Assembly: GCF_018070565.1 (NCBI RefSeq)
Contig: NZ_JAGPXL010000007.1
Span: 62,001-126,000, forward strand
DNA: 64,000 nucleotides
Origin: Streptomyces sp. B93
Lineage (GTDB): Bacteria > Actinomycetota > Actinomycetes > Streptomycetales > Streptomycetaceae
Direction of reading: 5' to 3'
The number at the start of each line of letters is the position of its first letter. Position 1 is the first letter of the stretch. This document shows, one piece after another, positions 60,301 to 64,000 of this stretch. The position numbers were made by a program, and so were the translations under genes. The notes beneath the pieces are model-generated. The model saw nothing but the letters and a program-made list of their open reading frames with translations, ran no database searches and had not been told where the DNA came from.

Positions 60301-60369
60301 GGCCCGCGCGGTGTCCGCTTCGGTGCGGGCCCGGTCCAGTTGCGCGCGGGCGGCGAAGGCGTCGGTCAT
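54388..60369 (-). CDS. Very large protein (1,993 aa) of unknown function
   Basis: The start MTDAFAARAQLDRA at 60369 is 31 bases after the preceding gene. The first 95 residues are Ala/Glu/Arg-rich with heptad spacing and form a likely coiled coil. A conserved-looking segment TIWWEPRTLRVRIYPDDI follows at about residues 105-125. An acidic linker (EEEPPTEGEEPVEDEVGTEE region, about 635-665) divides the N-terminal third from the rest, and the C-terminal part is rich in Trp and short beta-type stretches (WEMEDARVDLG, FGNDWFLVPLEVP). There is no signal peptide, membrane helix or catalytic motif that I recognise. Similar giants occur in scattered bacteria beside DUF6603 genes. Its size and modularity suggest a scaffold or particle component; this is speculation. 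Confidence 0.8.
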   Translation of the reverse strand: MTDAFAARAQLDRARTEADTARALADEQEAVARRLRAHVQAGLPDPPFPPTAAEALAAAEAALPELRSRAEESNRLAAGAQEELTRALAEGEALFPEDNTAPIALLPVRVETIWWEPRTLRVRIYPDDILLSRFEPALTPAEVAAGTAYWQHPGTEAWHDVLTKLRPARASWAVRACRPGAPAPTPRSDDPQEHRPHAVAMPRRWRFLGLFEGQVVVDKLGRPVPDPLPIGLLRADEEGWETDWFEAVKAGMGIELIVPPENTENLDQLLVVGVRDDAPADGAARLRDLLHGHRYGGGLGLLPSGTVTNNTPRSRSGWSSAPAYPGPDPDPEAGHRPVADTLATALGLPDAGFLRGCPGADDAAPSAVAALSLLTWPTLGKGFAEAALTTVDLGTGQPNGVVPEGPWRAVREYIAAHVRGRGPLPMLRVGRQPYGVLPVTALDDWRAERADAVDEVIAPWLMRLRERWRAVVAHRVVHDDGEEEVTIPRVEPGKPVDGVAVEALRRLPVATGLEMTRMNGPARAVPFTPLDAPPALLGLPGLPPDGMLRWTTTSDGFTSLGASLDEATGVPEFVTRLTPDAEAFPARAAATADYLGAVRAFLAGELAAEAYDTQWPVELSTGRETPARRSTFFDLPGLEEEPPTEGEEPVEDEVGTEEVPDDERDMSGVLDALLFLPNWSTFLDDLDPAGDPLREALAVTGDVDQLVADVLEGLDESERAERVAAASGAAAALTRLEQALRTLAAVPVTQLPELLLEVIDVHSHRLDAWITSLASKRLTELRTSGTQGVRFGCYGWVEDLRPPVPREQLEIELDDVSTTVELSGKDGYIHAPSLHHAATAAVLRSGFLGNPDERSYAVDLSSRRARVARWLLGGVRQGQNLGSLLGYRFERALHDAELDHLIERFRRQFPPPLVPATAPPETDADLWARSAEAVSARNVVDGMALARAGSGAPDLASVIDQAPVVGLENDRAAVTPLLEDLADALDAVGDLVLAESVHQLVGGNPIRAGLTADTLGRGEDVPDTFRVLRTPHRARALTHRTAALLPAEPAAPTGWPTDPLATLQPELEAWVAHLLGAATGWSLAGRLGDDDQAEPRPFELTADQLGLGALSAVLDAAAAEPVGLRGAVRDATGVPPETPVVFTGPGWNGLHGRAARLRSLLSTAQPLLPSRLPGGAAGRSVDTTRLRTRLAAFAATPSLAGHPAITEVRELAGETVAPEQTDAWLARARTALSPLLGADLPLLPALTGTPSPPPPAGRGDVPGADLEDWLRRNAAVRPTVRTLHETLLLAGNRAGRVERLRAAQHPTAEGDAWIGGSFPAGQRPPATAHLVWHAPQDLAPDAEITGVVLDEWIELLPGSDQPPPGPEPVPESELTGVAFHFDRPDAKAPHSVLLAVPPDLERGWTADGLAQVLRETLELAKLRAVDHQDLAPLRSLLPGIRIAQRGATGRALSRIETKRGDTDPDGPFQLEPRHRASDVDVGLAARVHDPLWLLTRQWQFGEFTAQDAGSPAVVRMSGSSVPVDAWRPGGATDWVPYDLGQGPLDTQIEDEPVEVDERLRAEGGAALLRMADDAGLLAAARTALAPLRLSTGEEAGAGLTGLLDGGLPDAASVAAALDAGTFDAGPDPRLGEVAARWRNWWAAQLAEHGPDCFDPHRGEYAADLSTGGTVLRAEEYQGDGLDWYSLDVHPDPDAEAAPPGRSRAFEEESLPSTVRYGGLPADRFWEMEDARVDLGAADVSALDTGRLLLISFATVFGNDWFLVPLEVPTASLTVLDRLLVRDVFGRHHLVERAGRDDPSWTMFTLSSPDPDHPAASGLLILPSERGQPGQPLERVLLARDELANLAWAVQHHYTDGRGEPVDRRDRWARTAPPATAVPGPDAVPAYAVQSIVPDYWFPLVPEPVRAGQIRFRLATLTGPGLDSRPEGRLITPGLWLHEEEVPREGVLLARRPVLARWSDGTWHSWVRREKTPGTGESASGLAFDTVRPTEPWP

Positions 60370-60400
60370 GTCCCCACTGCTCCTGTCCTCGGTTCGGTGC

Positions 60401-62926
60401 TCAGCCAGCCAGCAACCTGATGGCGCGGAAGGCCAGTTGGAACGGCTGCTGGAAGGCGATGCGGGCCATGTCGCTCGCGTCCCGGGCCCACACCGGCGGG
60501 TCGGGCTGGGTGAGCCGGGTCGGCGTGGCGGGCGCCTGTCCGAGCTGGACACACCGGGTCTGCTCCACGCCGACGCCCTGCCAGGTGAGGTCGGCCCAGG
60601 TCTTCGTCTCGGCGGGCTGGTCGCCGGTGTCGAAGCCGAACTGGGTGCCGCGCATGGGTTCGCGGAACACGAAGAACCAGTCCTCCGTGCGGGCCTGCTC
60701 CGCGTCCAGGTCGTGGAACAGGTACAGGACGGTGGACTCATCCAGTGCCAGTGCGGTGGCCTGTACGCCGTCGGAGAAGGCGGGCGGCAGCTTGCCGTCC
60801 ACTCCGCGTACGGCGAGCAGGGCGGTGCCGGGGAAGCGGCGCAGCAGATCGCCGCGCACGAGCAGCGCCAGATCCCCCTCGCCGCCGGTGCGCAGCTGGC
60901 TGCCCAGCGCGGCGTCCGGCGGCCACAGCGCGATCTCCTCGACGTCCGCGCTGTCGCCGGGCCAGAACCGGGCGAACGGGGTGCCGCGCTGGTCGGTGGG
61001 GAACTCCCGCCACAGCAGCTCACGGTTGAACTCGTGGTTCAGCCCGACCAGGAGCGCGGCGATGAACTCGGGGTTGGTCTCCAGCAGGGTCACCGAGTCC
61101 TGCGGCAACGCGCCGATGCCGGGCAGCGCCCACTCCGGCCAGCGGGCCAGCACTTCCTCGGCGATCGGCACGGTGAACTTCGGGTGGGCCATGATCGGCC
61201 GCAGCGGGCGGTCGTCGGCCTCGGTGCGCCGCGCCCAGAAGTCGGCGGGTACCCGGTCGGCGAGACGCAGCAGTTGCAGCCGCATGGGGCTGAGCCCGGC
61301 GCGCAGTTCGCCCGGCAGGCCGCCTTCCGGCGCGTCGTCGCTGACCATCCCCATCAGTTTCAGCTTTCCGGCGAGGAACGACTCGGTTGCTTCGCCGTCC
61401 GCGGCGAGGTGGGCCCGCCGGGCGAGCGCGCCGTTGGCGCGGGTCAGCCGGACGAACGAGGTGCTGGCGGTGCCGGCCGGCAGTTCCTCCCCGACCGAGG
61501 CCAGCTTGGCGGCCAGGGTGGTCGACTCCGCGTCCGGTTCCGTCACGGACACGGACATCCGCCCGCTCACCGGTGCCATGACGCTGACCAGTTCGGACGC
61601 GTCCAGCGGGTCGAGGTGCTTGTGCTGGGCCCGCTCAGCGGCGACGGCCGCCAGCTCGCCGGCCGCCAGCAGCCGGTTGGCCCGCCGGATCTCGCCGGCC
61701 TGTTCCCAGGCCCGGGCCATCAGGAACTCCTGCTCCAGCTGCACGTATCGGCAGCCGAGGGCGGCGGCGACCCGGCGGCGGACCTCCACGTTGAGCGTGT
61801 TCATCCACACGTCGGGCTCCACCGGCACGGTCTGCTCGCCGGTGTGGTGGCCGCCGTAGAGCGGCGGGGCCACGGCGATGTCGTCCCGGTCATCGGCGGG
61901 TTCCCCGCCCCCCTCCGGTACGGGCTCTCCGCGCATCAGCGCCGGTGCGTCCACCCGCTCGCGGATCAGGGCGCGGAACCGGTCCTGTGCCGCGGGGTCG
62001 GACCATTCCTCGGGGGCCGCCGTGCCGGGTGGCCGCAGGGCGCCGTCCATGGCGACGGTGGCGGGGCCCGCGGCCTCCTCGGCGGGCCAGGGACGGCCGA
62101 CGTCGACGGTCCGGGTGCCGAGTCCGGACTCGGCGGCGGGCCGGAAGCGCAGCCGTCGGGCGAGTTCCTCGAAGGTGCCCGCCTGCCCCGTACGGAAGGT
62201 CCACCAGTGGTAGACGGGCAGGTCGACGGTGTCCCGGCCGGGGACGGGCCAGGCGTCCGCGGTGGCCGCCGCCCGGAACGTCACGTCGAGGCCCGCGTCC
62301 CGGCCCGCCGCGGTGGCCGGCACCACCGCGGCGATCCAGCCGCGGCCCGGGGCCAGCCGGCGCGGACACAGCAGCCGTCCGACGACACCCGCCGAGTGGA
62401 GGCGCACGCCCTGTTCCACAAGCCGGCGGGCGCCGTCGAGGCCGGTGACCTCGTCGGGCAGTCGTGCCTCCACGTGGGTCCAGGCCCACCGTTCGGCCAA
62501 GGGGGGCAGCGCGGCGACCGGCGCGGTGAGGACGGGCAGGGGGTGCCCGGGGCGGGGTGGGGCGGCCTCGTCCTCGGCCAGCACGATCAGCGCGATCCAG
62601 GGTTGCGGGGTGGTTCCGCCCGCGGTGGCCACCGTGCCCGGAGACAGCAGCCAGGGCAGGTCGGCGTGGGCCAGTTCCACGCTCGCCAGCACGTTCTCCG
62701 CCGCATCGGGCGTGCCGGGCGGCGGTTCCTCGCGCAGCACCATCGAGCGGTCGAAGCCGAGCACCTCGCCGGGCCCGACCAGCGACAGCCGCGGTCCCTC
62801 CACCTCCGGCTCCTCGCGGCGGCCCTCGATGTCCCGGAGGAACCGCACCGCCGTGCGCAGCTGCTGTCCGTCGGCGGACGCGGCGGCGCCGACCCGCACG
62901 GAGGAGAAGAACCAACGCGTGCTCAT
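60401..62926 (-). CDS. Large protein (841 aa) of unknown function
   Basis: The start MSTRWFFSSVRVG lies at 62926, 40 bases after the stop of the DUF6603-like gene. No signal peptide or membrane helix is seen. The N-terminal half is beta-rich with WIALIVLAEDEAAPP, and the C-terminal half contains helical, charged segments (YVQLEQEFLMARAWEQAGEIRRANRLL; HKHLDPLDASELVSVMAPV) and TNPEFIAALLVGLNHEFNRELLWREFPTDQRGTPFARFW. The last phrase, with conserved aromatic and acidic residues, recurs in large uncharacterised proteins encoded with DUF6603 genes, as far as I can recall. Function unknown. Middle gene of a three-gene minus-strand operon. Confidence 0.8.
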   Translation of the reverse strand: MSTRWFFSSVRVGAAASADGQQLRTAVRFLRDIEGRREEPEVEGPRLSLVGPGEVLGFDRSMVLREEPPPGTPDAAENVLASVELAHADLPWLLSPGTVATAGGTTPQPWIALIVLAEDEAAPPRPGHPLPVLTAPVAALPPLAERWAWTHVEARLPDEVTGLDGARRLVEQGVRLHSAGVVGRLLCPRRLAPGRGWIAAVVPATAAGRDAGLDVTFRAAATADAWPVPGRDTVDLPVYHWWTFRTGQAGTFEELARRLRFRPAAESGLGTRTVDVGRPWPAEEAAGPATVAMDGALRPPGTAAPEEWSDPAAQDRFRALIRERVDAPALMRGEPVPEGGGEPADDRDDIAVAPPLYGGHHTGEQTVPVEPDVWMNTLNVEVRRRVAAALGCRYVQLEQEFLMARAWEQAGEIRRANRLLAAGELAAVAAERAQHKHLDPLDASELVSVMAPVSGRMSVSVTEPDAESTTLAAKLASVGEELPAGTASTSFVRLTRANGALARRAHLAADGEATESFLAGKLKLMGMVSDDAPEGGLPGELRAGLSPMRLQLLRLADRVPADFWARRTEADDRPLRPIMAHPKFTVPIAEEVLARWPEWALPGIGALPQDSVTLLETNPEFIAALLVGLNHEFNRELLWREFPTDQRGTPFARFWPGDSADVEEIALWPPDAALGSQLRTGGEGDLALLVRGDLLRRFPGTALLAVRGVDGKLPPAFSDGVQATALALDESTVLYLFHDLDAEQARTEDWFFVFREPMRGTQFGFDTGDQPAETKTWADLTWQGVGVEQTRCVQLGQAPATPTRLTQPDPPVWARDASDMARIAFQQPFQLAFRAIRLLAG

Positions 62927-62966
62927 ACGACGCCCCCGACGGGCCGGAGCGTGGTGCGGGGCGCGG

Positions 62967-64000
62967 TCATCGGCCCACCTCCCAGCTCTCGACGAGCCGC
63001 AACGCCTCCTGCGGCTGATCGAGCCGGCCGCTCATCGCGTCCCAGGCGTCGGCGGTGGCGTCAACCAGGGTGACGTCGTCCAGCAGCGGCTGCAGCGAAT
63101 CGGTGGCGGCCACGCTCAGCTTGGCGGGGCGCACCTTGACGGCCGCTTCGGGTGTACGCCACCGCTCGAGCCGTTCGGCGGTGCTGACTCCGAACATTGA
63201 CTCGCGGCGGAACAGCCCGGGCCAGAGGGAGAACTGCCGCTCGTCCAGCGGGGGTTCGTAGCCGGTCTCGTAGCCGTCGTCCACGCGGTGTCCGACGCCG
63301 ACGACGGCGCCGTCGCCGCGGGCCCGCAGTCCGCTCGCGCGGCTGATGAAGGCGGGCTCGCTGAGCTGGGCGTCCTCGGTGAGGTCGAAGAACTCGCCGG
63401 GCACGAACCGCTCGGACAGCGAGGGGAGTCCGGCGGCGGGCTGGGGGACGCCGAGGGTGATCTCCTTGACCGTCCAGGTCTGCGCCGGTACCGGCCGTCG
63501 TTCGAACCGGGTGATCGGCACTCCCAGCGGGACCACGCGCTGGGAAACGCGCAGAGTGGCGTCGGGGTGCACGAGGGTGCCCCGGTTCAGCCTCTCGTTC
63601 GCCTCCCCGGTGAACACCAGCGCGGTGCGTTCGGCGGTCGGCCGCTCCGCCGCCCAGGCCTTGGACTCGGCCAGTTCGGGGGTCAGTGCCTCGATCGGAT
63701 CGCGTCCGGGCTTCGGCCTGACGGCGGGCGGCGAGCCCCAGCGGACGTCGAAGTCCAGCTCGACGTCCCAGAACAGCACCGAGATGCTGCCGGTGCCGAA
63801 GGCGTGCCAGGGGGCGGGCCCCTCCAGTGTGAAGTCCAGGGCGATCCCGGCCAGTCGGCGCCCGAAGGCGCGTACGGCCACTCCGGCGCGTACGTGCACG
63901 GAGAACGCGAACACGGGGTCGAAGACGAACAGCGCGTCCATTCCCAGCCAGCCCGTCACACCGCAGCCCGCGATCGTGGCGTCGAGCTGTACCTGGCCGC
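62967..64000 (-). CDS. DUF6603-like large protein, C-terminal part (runs off the window)
   Basis: The last 343 codons of a minus-strand gene are visible; the frame is open to the window edge, so the start lies beyond 64000. A GTG at 63959 is inside the gene, because conserved-looking sequence (GQVQLDATIAGCGVTGWLGMDALFVF) continues through it. The visible part shows amphipathic strands: VFDPVFAFSVHVRAGVAVRAFGRRLAG, LEGPAPWHAFGTGSISVLFWDVELDFDVRWG. This pattern is what I know from DUF6603 proteins, whose role is unknown. It is the first of at least three co-oriented genes. Confidence 0.72.
   Translation of the reverse strand, partial: GQVQLDATIAGCGVTGWLGMDALFVFDPVFAFSVHVRAGVAVRAFGRRLAGIALDFTLEGPAPWHAFGTGSISVLFWDVELDFDVRWGSPPAVRPKPGRDPIEALTPELAESKAWAAERPTAERTALVFTGEANERLNRGTLVHPDATLRVSQRVVPLGVPITRFERRPVPAQTWTVKEITLGVPQPAAGLPSLSERFVPGEFFDLTEDAQLSEPAFISRASGLRARGDGAVVGVGHRVDDGYETGYEPPLDERQFSLWPGLFRRESMFGVSTAERLERWRTPEAAVKVRPAKLSVAATDSLQPLLDDVTLVDATADAWDAMSGRLDQPQEALRLVESWEVGR

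Noticed and set aside
60032..63073. 1,013-residue open frame on the plus strand opposite the giant-protein operon
   Set aside because: Low-complexity Gly/Arg/Gln-rich translation; the minus-strand frames have ribosome sites, starts and normal amino-acid content.
1..64000. CRISPR arrays, tRNA or rRNA genes, phage or plasmid modules
   Set aside because: I saw no regularly spaced repeats, cloverleaf-like genes, ribosomal sequence, integrase, or replication genes anywhere in the window.

Overview
The window looks like a chromosomal segment from a Streptomyces or a very close relative. The DNA is very GC-rich with strong third-position GC. GTG starts and ATGA/GTGA stop-start overlaps are common, and the gene families (ECF41 sigma factor, CGNR regulators, DUF2267, MSMEG_05xx cluster, Tat-exported glycosidases) are typical of actinomycetes. 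I see no rRNA, tRNA, CRISPR array or replication origin.

Layout. 1-7.6 kb: miscellaneous genes (SDR oxidoreductase, ArsR-like regulator, secreted M23 peptidase, secreted lamin-tail protein, membrane proteins, DUF2267, a CGNR regulator divergent from a frameshifted alpha/beta hydrolase). 7.7-19.1 kb: one long, tightly coupled operon holding a sugar ABC importer without its ATPase, a GH36 alpha-galactosidase, a GntR regulator and enzymes for every step of an oxidative (De Ley-Doudoroff type) galactose route: SDR dehydrogenase, mutarotase, SMP-30 lactonase, galactonate dehydratase, PfkB kinase and KDPG/KDPGal aldolase. 19.1-22.9 kb: SulP transporter, FUSC-family membrane protein and thymidylate synthase. 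22.9-23.9 kb: a broken hemerythrin gene cut by an ISAzo13-type transposase remnant.

24.3-32.7 kb: a nine-gene MSMEG_0565-0572 / Nit1C cluster (nitrilase, radical SAM, GNAT-AIRS fusion, FAD oxidoreductase, two nitrogen-starvation proteins, glycosyltransferase) with an additional amidohydrolase and a second nitrilase paralogue that has lost its catalytic Glu and Cys. 32.7-35.2 kb: a truncated DUF6545-type membrane protein and a 14-TM MFS exporter. 35.2-40 kb: a decay zone with an IS5-type element, at least five gene remnants, a long perfect hairpin and one intact azoreductase/TetR pair with a clear operator.

40-44 kb: a 1,364-residue exported GH2 glycosidase carrying discoidin repeats inserted before its catalytic barrel. 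44.1-45.7 kb: a carboxymuconolactone decarboxylase divergent from an ECF41 sigma factor, with matching ECF41-type promoters in both directions. 45.7-54.3 kb: MFS, VOC and SUKH-like genes, an S1P-lyase-like PLP enzyme coupled to a GPH-type transporter, Sir2, a collapsed kinase/response-regulator remnant, and a hydrolase/HxlR pair with an operator.

54.4-64 kb: a minus-strand operon of three very large proteins of unknown role (1,993 aa, 841 aa, and the C-terminal end of a DUF6603-like protein that runs off the window). This is the best candidate here for an undescribed system.
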